DNA of 40,471 nt from the IMG/VR virus record IMGVR_UViG_3300025695_000037, positions 1 to 40,471 of that record; one strand, written 5' to 3'. Below, in pieces: positions 30,169 through 38,570 of the stretch (positions are counted from its first letter, which is position 1; every line of letters starts with the position of its first letter). The translations under genes were made by a program, and so were the position numbers. This DNA is from a virus. Under the pieces are notes generated by a model. That model saw only the letters and a list, made by a program, of their open reading frames with translations, did not search any database and was not told the DNA's origin.

Positions 30169-33114
30169 ATGGCACTTAGTCCTCAATTATTACAATTCAA
30201 GAGTTCAGGAGTTTATAGACTTGAGTTTGATAAATCTCAAACTGCAAACATAAACGTTGAAACTCTTAGACTAGTTGTTGGTACCTCTAAAAAAGGACCT
30301 TACAACACACCAGTTCTAATCGATACTGTTGAATCATTTATTAATGTTTTCGGAAACATCGATAAATCACTGGAAAAAAAGGGAATGTTTTTCCACAGAT
30401 CTGCTATTGAAGCTCTTTCAAGAGGTCCAATCCTAGCCCTAAACCTAGGAAAATTCGGTACTGGAGACGTTGCATCATTTCAATCACTTTCAACTACAGG
30501 TTCAGTTGATGGAAACACAAGTATTGCAGATATTGATGGATATCCATTAACTGATGAATATTCTAAATTCTTTAATACTGATAAATTCTGGACACCTTCT
30601 GATGAAGCTACTCTAGGAACTATTGGTCTTAATGACAATAATGTATTAAACTTTGTGAATATTAAACAGGATTCAATTACAGTTGTTGCAAGACAGGCTG
30701 CAAATGTTGCTGAATTTAATATGACAGCAAGAGAGTGGTATGGCGAAGGAAACGTTCCAGAATACTTAAATGATTTTGATAGAATTTCAGATTACATGTT
30801 AGATGTTTTTGTATTTAAAGGAGAATTTGATTCTGAAGCATTAGCAAATGACCCAATATATGGAGATTATTTTGATGTTGATGGTTTACTAGTTGATAAA
30901 TTAACTCAATTTGCTAACCTAAGACAAGTTACTCTTTTAGCACAATACACTGGTTCTATCCTACCAGGATTTAAAGATCTTGAAGGAAGAAACCTATATA
31001 TTGAAACATTAATCAATGCAGAGGCTAGAAGAACCGGTCTTTTCTGTGCAGTTAATGAAGAGGCTGTTTTAAATGAAAATGGAACTACAGTTGATTTTGT
31101 AGGACATATTGTTGATGCAGATCAAGATTTTGAATTACTTTCACATGTTGTTAAACAAGGAGCTACTGTTGAACATAATGTTGATTTAACAGGTGCTTCA
31201 GTTTCTATTAATCTTGTAGGAGATACTATCGAACTTACAAATGTTTTAGAAACAGAATATAACAACGCTGTTATTGATACAGAAGATTTCTTAGAATCAT
31301 TAACAACTGGAGAATATGTTAAGGTTGACTCAATTACTACGCCTGTAGTTAATACTCAGGCTGCTGCTGCGGTACCAGACCAATATAATCAAGGAACTGC
31401 AACACTTGCAACTCTTAGCAATATTGATTCAGTAGCAGCAGACGCTGGAAACACTTTAATAATTACACCAACTACGGGTAATGCTCTAGATTTAGATTCA
31501 TTAGTTGCTAATAGATGGGTTACCGGAGGTTCTGGTAATTTAAATGTTGAAGTTACATCTATAACAAACCAGACCAATCCAGGAAATGCATTGGGTGCAG
31601 ATGACGTTGCTGTTATAACTTTTGGAGGAGCTCCAGATGGCTCAGTAACTACTGATATTACAACAGGATCAATTAATCATTTTGGTGATAACGGATTCGT
31701 TGCAGGGACTCCTGAAGTACTAGGTACTGTAGATTTCCAAATTAAATGTGAAGCTCCAGTTGCAACAAGTTATGCAAATGCTACAGAAATTGATTTATAC
31801 CATGTAGAAAACACGAGAGTTGTTGATTTAGATTTTACAGCATCTAATGGAACAGTTGCACACACAACTGGAAGTGATAGCTTTACAGTTACATATGCTT
31901 CTGGAAATATTCCTGAAACTTTCCCACTTGAAGTTGGAATGTATGTAGATTCTGCTACTTCTAATAGAATTGCAAGAATTGAAAGAATTGAAAAGAACAT
32001 TAATAGTGGTAGTGGAGCTGCAACATTCTCTGTATACTGTAATATTGAACCAGATTTTTCAGACAGATATATTAAATCTTTTGCAAATTCATCACAATAT
32101 TACAAAACTTTTGTTTTACCAAAAGCAAATATTAGTGTTTACACAATATCTGAATATTTAAACGCATTATCAGGAACAGGATTGTACAATGCTTTAATTG
32201 ATAAAGATATTATTGACTTTAGATATATTGTAGATACGTTTGGTTCATTTGATGGAAACATTTTAAACAAGAGACAACTTTCGCAATTAGCTAAAGATAG
32301 AGAAAATGCTTCTGCTATCTTAAATGCACCAACAGTTGCTGAATTTAAATTATCTTCAGATCCATCATTTAAAAATGATAATGGAACATTCGATACTATA
32401 TTTATTAAAGATGGTGGTAACCTATCTAAAAACCCAACTTCACTATATACTCTTCCAAGTATTGCAGATGGTGCAAACTATGCATTCTACTACGGACCTG
32501 GATTAATTGTAAGTGACAATGGAAAAGATATTATTGTTCCACCAGCAGCATATGTTGCAAACAATTACATTGACAAATATACAAATGCCCTACCTTGGTC
32601 AATCGTTGCTGGTCCAAGACGTGGCGTGGTTTCAGGTGCAAATGTAAAAGGAGCTGAATATTCATTTGATAAAAATGATAGAGACATCCTAGAGCCATTC
32701 GGAATCAACCCAATCGTATTCCAAAGAGGCGTTGGATTAACAATTTTAGGAAATAAAACAGCACAACAATCTATTAAATCTGCACTTTCTTCTGCGCATG
32801 TAAGAGAAGTACTTATTTATATCCAAGATGGTATGGCTGATATTCTTAAAGATTACGTATTTGAATTCAATAATGTTCAAACAAGATTAGAAATCAAAAC
32901 TCTTGCAGATTCTTTCATGGAAAGTGTTAAACAAGATGGCGGTGTATTTGAATACAGAAACATTATGGATAGCACAAACAATACTAACGAAGTTATTGAT
33001 AATAACATGGGAATCATTGATACTTATGTTGAACCAGTTAAAGGTTTAGAAATTGTTGTTCATAGAACTACAATTCTTAACACTGGAGAAATTCAATCAG
33101 GTAACTTAGGTTAA
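30169..33114 (+). CDS. 18: Contractile tail sheath protein, gp18
   Basis: Forms the sheath that contracts to drive the tube through the cell envelope. Length 981 against 659 in T4. The N-terminus (VLIDTVESFINVFGNIDKSL region) and the C-terminal 340 residues carry the sheath hallmarks: ALPWSIVAGPRRGVV, DILEPFGINPIVFQRGVGLT, AHVREVLIYIQDGMADIL, and a final strand (LEIVVHRTTILNTGEI). Residues about 330-640 are a beta-rich, Thr/Val/Asn-rich insertion not seen in T4, presumably surface-exposed on the sheath. It has its own late promoter. Confident on identity; insertion bounds are approximate. Confidence 0.93.
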   Translation: MALSPQLLQFKSSGVYRLEFDKSQTANINVETLRLVVGTSKKGPYNTPVLIDTVESFINVFGNIDKSLEKKGMFFHRSAIEALSRGPILALNLGKFGTGDVASFQSLSTTGSVDGNTSIADIDGYPLTDEYSKFFNTDKFWTPSDEATLGTIGLNDNNVLNFVNIKQDSITVVARQAANVAEFNMTAREWYGEGNVPEYLNDFDRISDYMLDVFVFKGEFDSEALANDPIYGDYFDVDGLLVDKLTQFANLRQVTLLAQYTGSILPGFKDLEGRNLYIETLINAEARRTGLFCAVNEEAVLNENGTTVDFVGHIVDADQDFELLSHVVKQGATVEHNVDLTGASVSINLVGDTIELTNVLETEYNNAVIDTEDFLESLTTGEYVKVDSITTPVVNTQAAAAVPDQYNQGTATLATLSNIDSVAADAGNTLIITPTTGNALDLDSLVANRWVTGGSGNLNVEVTSITNQTNPGNALGADDVAVITFGGAPDGSVTTDITTGSINHFGDNGFVAGTPEVLGTVDFQIKCEAPVATSYANATEIDLYHVENTRVVDLDFTASNGTVAHTTGSDSFTVTYASGNIPETFPLEVGMYVDSATSNRIARIERIEKNINSGSGAATFSVYCNIEPDFSDRYIKSFANSSQYYKTFVLPKANISVYTISEYLNALSGTGLYNALIDKDIIDFRYIVDTFGSFDGNILNKRQLSQLAKDRENASAILNAPTVAEFKLSSDPSFKNDNGTFDTIFIKDGGNLSKNPTSLYTLPSIADGANYAFYYGPGLIVSDNGKDIIVPPAAYVANNYIDKYTNALPWSIVAGPRRGVVSGANVKGAEYSFDKNDRDILEPFGINPIVFQRGVGLTILGNKTAQQSIKSALSSAHVREVLIYIQDGMADILKDYVFEFNNVQTRLEIKTLADSFMESVKQDGGVFEYRNIMDSTNNTNEVIDNNMGIIDTYVEPVKGLEIVVHRTTILNTGEIQSGNLG

Positions 33115-33122
33115 TATTTAAA

Positions 33123-33132
33123 GATATATAAA
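33123..33132 (+). promoter_or_regulatory. Candidate late promoter (tail tube gp19)
   Basis: GATATATAAA starts 32 nt before the ATG at 33155, just after the gp18 stop, allowing the tube to be expressed separately from the sheath. Confidence 0.65.
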
Positions 33133-33154
33133 AAAATAAACAATATTAAATAAC

Positions 33155-33709
33155 ATGGCTTTACCACATTATTCACAAGATCAGACAAGTAGAAAAGGTA
33201 GACAGTTCGAACCAGTACAGGCTAACCTGTTTGAGGTAACTATTTTACCTCCTGCTGGAGTTTCAGATGCGCCGTTAATGCTACAACATGTAAATTCAAT
33301 CGGAGGATTAGAATTATACAAAGGAGTAGACGCAGTAGCTCAGAAATATAAATTCTCTACTCGTTCTTACGCTGGAATGCCGGGTGAAACTGCAGTTGAC
33401 ATCACAATCAACTTCTCGTTGAACTTGAACGAAGCAAACCAAGCATACTTATACAAATCAATCAGACAATGGTATAATCTTCAATATGACCCACAGACCG
33501 GTGCTATGGGACTTAAAAAGGATTACACTGGAACAATTGTAATCGTACAATTTAACAGAGCTGGAGATATTTATAGAACAATAACTTTAGAAGATTGTTT
33601 CATAACTTCAGGTGCTCCGTTTACAAACGATCTTTCTTACGAATCACCAGAACCTGCTCAATTAGAAATTGGATGGAGATGTGATACGTTTAAGGAAGTA
33701 TTAGCGTAA
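33155..33709 (+). CDS. 19: Tail tube protein, gp19
   Basis: Stacks as hexamers to form the inner tail tube. Length 184 (T4 gp19 163). Typical features are the N-terminal FEPVQANLFEVTILPP strand, the central YAGMPGETAVDITINFSLN strand pair, NQAYLYKSIRQWYNLQYDPQ with TGAMG after it, and the terminal YESPEPAQLEIGWRCDTFKE. It follows gp18 as in T4 and is closed by a terminator. Confident. Confidence 0.95.
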   Translation: MALPHYSQDQTSRKGRQFEPVQANLFEVTILPPAGVSDAPLMLQHVNSIGGLELYKGVDAVAQKYKFSTRSYAGMPGETAVDITINFSLNLNEANQAYLYKSIRQWYNLQYDPQTGAMGLKKDYTGTIVIVQFNRAGDIYRTITLEDCFITSGAPFTNDLSYESPEPAQLEIGWRCDTFKEVLA

Positions 33710-33720
33710 TTAACAACCAA

Positions 33721-33758
33721 AATAGGGGATAGTTCTCTGGAATTATTCCCTATTTTTA
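33721..33758 (+). terminator. Rho-independent terminator after gp19
   Basis: AATAGGG (33721-33727) pairs with CCCTATT (33748-33754), and an inner AGTTC/GAATT helix extends the structure. A T run follows to 33757. Confidence 0.8.
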
Positions 33759-33765
33759 TGAAACT

Positions 33766-33775
33766 AATATATAAT
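33766..33775 (+). promoter_or_regulatory. Candidate promoter (RHH protein)
   Basis: AATATATAAT starts 32 nt before the ATG at 33798, directly downstream of the gp19 terminator. It lacks the leading G of the best late elements. Confidence 0.4.
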
Positions 33776-33797
33776 ATAATAATATAATAATAAATGA

Positions 33798-34013
33798 ATG
33801 GATAAACTGACGAAAAAGTTACAAGTTCTGTTGTCTGAAGATGAAGTAACTATGATTAACAGGATAATCCTTAACGAAGCAATCGAAACGGGCCAAAGAC
33901 CGGTTTCAGTATCCGCTTTTATTAGAGAAATTATTCGAGAAGAAATAGATAAAAAAGGGAATGATATTAAACCCTGGGACAAAGAAAATATCAAAAAACT
34001 TAAAGATAAATAA
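33798..34013 (+). CDS. Small ribbon-helix-helix-like protein
   Basis: A 71-residue basic protein. KLQVLLSEDEVTMINRII followed by ETGQRPVSVSAFIREIIREE has the strand-helix-turn-helix layout of CopG/Arc-type ribbon-helix-helix DNA-binding proteins, with a short insertion between the helices. Such proteins bind DNA as dimers and often repress their own operon. It is 2 nt upstream of the gp26-like gene, among tail genes, so it might tune late expression of the baseplate/tape-measure set. Fold assignment moderate, role inferred. Confidence 0.6.
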   Translation: MDKLTKKLQVLLSEDEVTMINRIILNEAIETGQRPVSVSAFIREIIREEIDKKGNDIKPWDKENIKKLKDK

Positions 34014-34015
34014 AT

Positions 34016-34963
34016 ATGAGCAACGACAAGGAAATTAATTTAGACGGGCAATATAAAGATATTGTTGAATCTACAGAGAATTCAAGTACTAACGAGCCAG
34101 TAAATTTAGGATCTGTCAACATGGACAGATATTCTAACCAGAAAGCACAAGACGCTGATGTCCATTTAGGATATCATGCAATTGATGCAGAAGGACTTCC
34201 ATCTGGCGGAAGATTTTATCCAGATGATGCTGTTATTAGTGTTAGAGCTGCAAAGGTAGGAGAGATTAGAAACTTCTCAATTGTAGACGAAAATAATCTA
34301 GTAGACATGGAAGAGAAATTAAACTACATAGTAAAGAACTGTGTTAGAATCTTTTCTGGAAAAAAGAAGCTTTCTTACAAAGATATTCTAGAAGAAGATC
34401 GTTTCTATATTCTACTTTCAATTAGAGATTTAACATTCCCAGAACCTGAGAATAAATTAATCACTAAAGCAAGAGATAAAGACGGTGTTGAATTTGACGC
34501 TGAAATTTCAGCTAAATATTTCCAAATCTCAGATGTGCCAGAAGAAATTGCAAAATATTATTCACACGAAGAGAGATCGTTCTTAATTGAAACTAAATCT
34601 TATGGAGTTATTAACATGAGACCGCCAACAATCGGTATCATGGAGGTAATTACAGAATACATCAAAACAAAACAAGTAGATGGAGGTCAATGGGATCAAT
34701 CATACCTACAAATACTTCCTTATATACAAAAGGATTGGAGAGGATTTAATGAAAAATCAATCTTCCAGGGTGAAATAGATTTCCAAGGATGGAACGAAAG
34801 AAAATACATGTTAGTATACCGACTTGCTGAAAAGATGAGAGTAGGTATCAAACCTGAAATGCTGGTACAGCACGAGGATGAGGAGGTCCTCGTACCTATT
34901 AATTTTCGTGACGGACTCAAATCTCTTTTCGTTATTTCAGATATCACTGGAGAACTTCTTTAA
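34016..34963 (+). CDS. 26: gp26-like baseplate hub/assembly protein
   Basis: 315 residues (T4 gp26 208). After a polar N-terminal region comes the segment GLPSGGRFYPDDAVISVRAA, then LNYIVKNCVRIFSG and DRFYILLSIRDLTFPEP. This pattern of a short strand start, a YIVKNC helix and a FYxLLSIR helix is what I associate with the T4 baseplate protein gp26 and the related tape-measure chaperone family of other myophages. It is followed by a small gene and the tape measure, the arrangement expected for tape-measure chaperones. Moderately confident. Confidence 0.65.
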   Translation: MSNDKEINLDGQYKDIVESTENSSTNEPVNLGSVNMDRYSNQKAQDADVHLGYHAIDAEGLPSGGRFYPDDAVISVRAAKVGEIRNFSIVDENNLVDMEEKLNYIVKNCVRIFSGKKKLSYKDILEEDRFYILLSIRDLTFPEPENKLITKARDKDGVEFDAEISAKYFQISDVPEEIAKYYSHEERSFLIETKSYGVINMRPPTIGIMEVITEYIKTKQVDGGQWDQSYLQILPYIQKDWRGFNEKSIFQGEIDFQGWNERKYMLVYRLAEKMRVGIKPEMLVQHEDEEVLVPINFRDGLKSLFVISDITGELL

Positions 34964-34976
34964 AACTAAGTTCTAT

Positions 34977-35231
34977 ATGATATACCATCTAAAGCTTCAG
35001 CCTTCCGAGATTGAAGCTTTAGATTACTACGAGTATTGGTATTATGTTAAAGATATGGCAGAGGTTCTGAAGAAACAGAATTCTGAAAATTCAGACCAAA
35101 CCGATCAAATGACAGCTCAGCAAAAAGGAATGATGAGTGGTATGAAAAATCCAAAAATACCTGGAATGAATAGTAATGGACTTTCAGGTACAGGAATAAA
35201 GATGCCTAAAATTTCAATGCCCAAATTCTAA
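34977..35231 (+). CDS. Small protein preceding the tape measure (hub assembly or chaperone, possible gp51 counterpart)
   Basis: An 84-residue protein starting MIYHLKLQPSEIEALDYYEY at 34977. The frame is open further upstream to an ATG at 34878, but that start would lie inside the gp26-like gene. The first half is aromatic and helical (YYEYWYYVKDMAEVLKK); the second half is a low-complexity Met/Pro/Gly/Lys tail (GMKNPKIPGMNSNG...KMPKISMPKF). Position between the gp26-like gene and the tape measure matches the second cistron of tape-measure chaperone pairs in many tailed phages. No programmed frameshift is needed here since it has its own start. Role inferred. Confidence 0.55.
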   Translation: MIYHLKLQPSEIEALDYYEYWYYVKDMAEVLKKQNSENSDQTDQMTAQQKGMMSGMKNPKIPGMNSNGLSGTGIKMPKISMPKF

Positions 35232-35241
35232 TATATATAAT
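35232..35241 (+). promoter_or_regulatory. Candidate promoter (tape measure)
   Basis: TATATATAAT starts 39 nt before the ATG at 35271, just past the preceding stop. It is a variant of the late element without GA. Confidence 0.4.
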
Positions 35242-35270
35242 ACTACCATACAAAAAATATTATAAGATGG

Positions 35271-38200
35271 ATGGGAATGTTTAATTCACCTTTTGAAAAG
35301 TTAACAGTAGACAATCAAAACGCAATGGCAGCTAATACGGCTGCTATTGCTGTTTCTGTTAATAGCGGAGGTGCAATGTTCGATATTTTTACCAAAATGC
35401 TTACAACTCTTAAGCAAATTGAAAAGAATACCAGAATAAAAAATAAGGGAGGAAAAGATAATAAAAGCACGCTTGGAATAAAGGATGCAATTGCTCTCAA
35501 AATTATTGGACCTAAGGGACTTACTGGAATTGGTAAAGGACTTGGTGTTATTGCAGAATCATTAAAACAATTCGGAAAACCAAAGGAAATTACTGAAAAA
35601 ATGCAGGCGATTGCGGCTGGAATGGTGATTTTAGAGGGCGTCGGTAGATCTATATTTAATTTTGCTAAATGGCTAGTTTTAGCCTCTCCTCTATTAGTTG
35701 TTGCGGCTCTTGTAACTCCATTAATTGGTTTTGTACTGATTGGAATTTTAACAGTATTATCACTTGTTGGTAGAGTAATGCCCAAAAGAAAACTTCTTCA
35801 AACGTTTATAATTCTAAGAATGGTTGGTAAGGGTATATTTATGTTTGGCGCATACTTAGCACTTTCGTTATTAGTATATCCGTATGCCGTATCAGCACTT
35901 CCTATGGTTGCTCTAGTGATACTTGGAGTTGGTATGATTTTCTTCTTATTAGATAAACTTAATATCGATAAGTCGATGCGAAAAATGGGAATAGCTCTTA
36001 CAATGGCTGCACTGGGAATTCTTTCACTTGGGGCTGCAATAGCACTATTCTCATTAATCATGTCAAGCGTTGGTGATCCATGGGAAACATTATTACTTGT
36101 AGGAGCAGTTGTTGTTGGTGTAGGTTTAGCATTTTGGTTAATTGGAATGGTAGCTGGTCAAATACTTCTAGGTTCTTTAGCAATTATTGCAGCAGGACTT
36201 TCTTTATTAGTACTATCACTGGGTGTAGTTGCATTAGCAGCCGCTGTACCAGATCTTGAAACATCATTAATTATGTTGGCAGTTGTTGCTGGTGTTGGAG
36301 CTGCATTTGCTCTAATTGGACTTGCGGCAGCTCAAGTATTAATGGGATCTGTTGCAATGATTGTTGCAGGAATCGCATTATTGTTTCTTGCGCCTGGCGT
36401 TCTTGCAATAACAAGTGCAACCAAAGATTTGACACTTGAACAGGTTGGATTTACTGCATTAATAATAGTAGGACTTGGTGCTGCAATGGCAGGTGCAGGT
36501 CTTGTTGCTCCATTAATTCTTATTGGATCTGCAGCTATTATAGCAGCTGGATTGGCATTATTATCTGTTGGTAAAGGACTACAAGCTATATCCAAAGTGT
36601 TCCAATCTGGTGGAATTGATGCGATGCTATCAGATTCTGGACATGTTACCGAATCTGTATTAGGATTTGGTGGAGGCAGAAAGATGTCTAAAATGGAATG
36701 GTTATTGCAATCTTTAGCCTATTCATTCTCTATTAATCCACTTAGAATTGCAAGTATGTATGCAAGTGCACCAGCACTTATACTTGCAGGATCTTCATTA
36801 GTCTCAATTGCAAAAGGTATTAATGAATTTGAAAAGATAGCAGCAAAAACTGATCTAGCTAAATTAGGTGAAAATGTTGCAACAATAACAGGAACATTAG
36901 CAAATATATTTGGAGAACTTGGAGTTAAATTTCCAGGAGGTAGAAAAAGCCTATTTAATAGAATACTTGGTGGAGGAACTCAATCTCCAGTAGCTGATGG
37001 TATTTCATCAGTAATGGGAATGGGTGATGCATTAACGAGCATTGCAATTGGAATGCAACAAATGGCTAATCTTAAATTCCCAACTAAATACGATAAGAAT
37101 GGTAAACCTGTAGAATTTGAAACAATGTCTTCAGATGCTCCTGCAAAGGTAGCAGCAAACACTGTTATGATAACTGATGCTCTTGCCAGTGTATTTGGAA
37201 AAATAGGTAGCGATCCTAAACTTGGTAAGGGAGGTAAAAAAGGATTATTCTCAAAAGTATTTGGTGGAGGAACTCAATCCCCAGTTGCCGACGGTATTTC
37301 AGCAGTAATGGGAATGGGTGATGCATTAACTGGAATTGCATTAGGATTCCAAGCAATGGCAGATCTTAAATTCCCAATAGCATGGAATAAAGAAGGAAAA
37401 CCAACGAAATTTGAATCAGTAGATATACCAAGCGCTGTTAAAAAAGTATTAGCAAATACAACAATGATTCTATTAGGAGAAGACGGAGCAACTGGAGGTC
37501 TGGTAGGTATGCTATCTAGTATAGGTAAAGCCGGAGGACCAGATGCTGGATTATTTGCTAGTACAGATTACGAGAAAGGAAAAGAAATGATTCAAGGAAT
37601 TGGTACTCCTATTAAAGATCTTGCAGAAGGTGTTAAAAATATGGCAGAACTTAGATTTGCTAATAAATGGGATAAAAATGGTAAAGCAATTGGTTGGGTA
37701 TCTCATGCTGGAATATCAGACAGTCTTAAAAAAGTAGAAGCAAATATCAAACAAATATTATTAGGTAAATCTGGTAGTGGAGGTCTTGTAGGTATATTTA
37801 AACAGCTAGGAGGAGAGGATGATTCAGGATGGTTCTCTTCATCCACTATTAAGAAAGGATCTAAGATTGCTGCAATGATATCAAAACCTATAAAGGATAT
37901 TGCAAACGCTGCACAGCAATTAATGTCTGACAAGTGGTCTCCTGAAGGAGCATCAGAAAGAATTGGCGCTATAATTAAATCTCTTGTAAATGGTGGTGAA
38001 ACTCTTAAGGCTGGAGGACTATGGGGAAAATCATCTAATCCATTAGAAGAAACAGCAAAATTCTTAAAGGCAATTGCTGAACAAGTCAAACCATTTGAGA
38101 AGTTTACAAAATCATTCGGTAATTATGTTGAAGACTTTGTAAAATATAAAGACGCTATTAACGCATTTGATCCAGATAAGCTGAAGTTAACAAACGATAT

Positions 38201-38489
38201 GTTTACTGGTCTTACTTATCTTTCTAAGACTGAAGATGCTATAAATAATATGTCTGAACAATTGGCAGCAGCAATATATAAACTTGCTGAGATGATTGAA
38301 AGTACGAATGGTGGAACAAATACAGTAAATGCAGAAGCGCCTACTGCGGCGACAGCAACTACACAAGGAAACACACTAGCTCAAAATCAACAAGGAGGAA
38401 ATAAGATCGATATGTCTAAGGTTATTGCAGCAATTAGAGAATTAGAAGATAGATTTAGTCAGCCTTTAACCGTTGTTATTGAAGATTAA
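35271..38489 (+). CDS. 29: Tape measure protein, gp29-like
   Basis: Sets tail length and probably exits with DNA through the tube. 1072 residues, against 590 for T4 gp29. Residues 1-115 are polar and helical; 125-440 are strongly hydrophobic with many membrane-like segments, including three related 60-residue units (starting near GVGLAFWL, GVGAAFAL, GLGAAMAG). Residues 531-889 hold about four related units of roughly 80-100 residues (GGGTQSPVADGIS...LKFP..WDK.GKP). The C-terminus is helical and acidic. Position after the chaperone-like pair, the length and the hydrophobic core all fit a tape measure; sequence similarity to gp29 itself is not evident. Another ATG at 35277 is equally possible as the start. 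Confidence 0.8.
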   Translation: MGMFNSPFEKLTVDNQNAMAANTAAIAVSVNSGGAMFDIFTKMLTTLKQIEKNTRIKNKGGKDNKSTLGIKDAIALKIIGPKGLTGIGKGLGVIAESLKQFGKPKEITEKMQAIAAGMVILEGVGRSIFNFAKWLVLASPLLVVAALVTPLIGFVLIGILTVLSLVGRVMPKRKLLQTFIILRMVGKGIFMFGAYLALSLLVYPYAVSALPMVALVILGVGMIFFLLDKLNIDKSMRKMGIALTMAALGILSLGAAIALFSLIMSSVGDPWETLLLVGAVVVGVGLAFWLIGMVAGQILLGSLAIIAAGLSLLVLSLGVVALAAAVPDLETSLIMLAVVAGVGAAFALIGLAAAQVLMGSVAMIVAGIALLFLAPGVLAITSATKDLTLEQVGFTALIIVGLGAAMAGAGLVAPLILIGSAAIIAAGLALLSVGKGLQAISKVFQSGGIDAMLSDSGHVTESVLGFGGGRKMSKMEWLLQSLAYSFSINPLRIASMYASAPALILAGSSLVSIAKGINEFEKIAAKTDLAKLGENVATITGTLANIFGELGVKFPGGRKSLFNRILGGGTQSPVADGISSVMGMGDALTSIAIGMQQMANLKFPTKYDKNGKPVEFETMSSDAPAKVAANTVMITDALASVFGKIGSDPKLGKGGKKGLFSKVFGGGTQSPVADGISAVMGMGDALTGIALGFQAMADLKFPIAWNKEGKPTKFESVDIPSAVKKVLANTTMILLGEDGATGGLVGMLSSIGKAGGPDAGLFASTDYEKGKEMIQGIGTPIKDLAEGVKNMAELRFANKWDKNGKAIGWVSHAGISDSLKKVEANIKQILLGKSGSGGLVGIFKQLGGEDDSGWFSSSTIKKGSKIAAMISKPIKDIANAAQQLMSDKWSPEGASERIGAIIKSLVNGGETLKAGGLWGKSSNPLEETAKFLKAIAEQVKPFEKFTKSFGNYVEDFVKYKDAINAFDPDKLKLTNDMFTGLTYLSKTEDAINNMSEQLAAAIYKLAEMIESTNGGTNTVNAEAPTAATATTQGNTLAQNQQGGNKIDMSKVIAAIRELEDRFSQPLTVVIED
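36861..37938 (+). repeat. Tandem protein repeats in the tape measure
   Basis: About four related units. The first two match best: the run beginning GGTGGAGGAACTCAATC occurs at 36969 and 37263, 294 bp (98 codons) apart, with mostly silent differences over about 70 bp. Units three and four keep the LRFANKWDKNGK-type block but are more diverged. Confidence 0.8.
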
Positions 38490-38540
38490 ATTTTAACAAA
38501 AATTTAACATTTAATATTTTTCTAATTGAGTTATTTTTCT

Positions 38541-38549
38541 TATATTTAC
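38541..38549 (+). promoter_or_regulatory. Candidate host-type promoter for the metalloprotease
   Basis: TATATTTAC fits the Bacteroidetes -7 element TAnnTTTG in all but its last base, 30 nt before the ATG at 38571. A TTG at 38526-38528 is too close for a normal -33 box, so upstream recognition is unclear. The same 13-mer TTATATTTACATA precedes the nuclease gene at 22823. Confidence 0.4.
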
Positions 38550-38570
38550 ATATAATTTAAAATAAATAAC

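Noticed and set aside
34878-34976. Longer start for the small gene before the tape measure
   Set aside because: It would read 86 nt within the gp26-like gene in another frame and add a sequence unlike the rest of the protein; 34977 is preferred.
35315-36595. Several minus-strand open frames opposite the tape measure
   Set aside because: They arise from Ala/Gly/Ile-rich codons read backwards, have no start context, and conflict with a clear coding plus strand.
38487-38505. Terminator after the tape measure
   Set aside because: AAATTTT/AAAATTT pairing is possible but weak and without a following T run.
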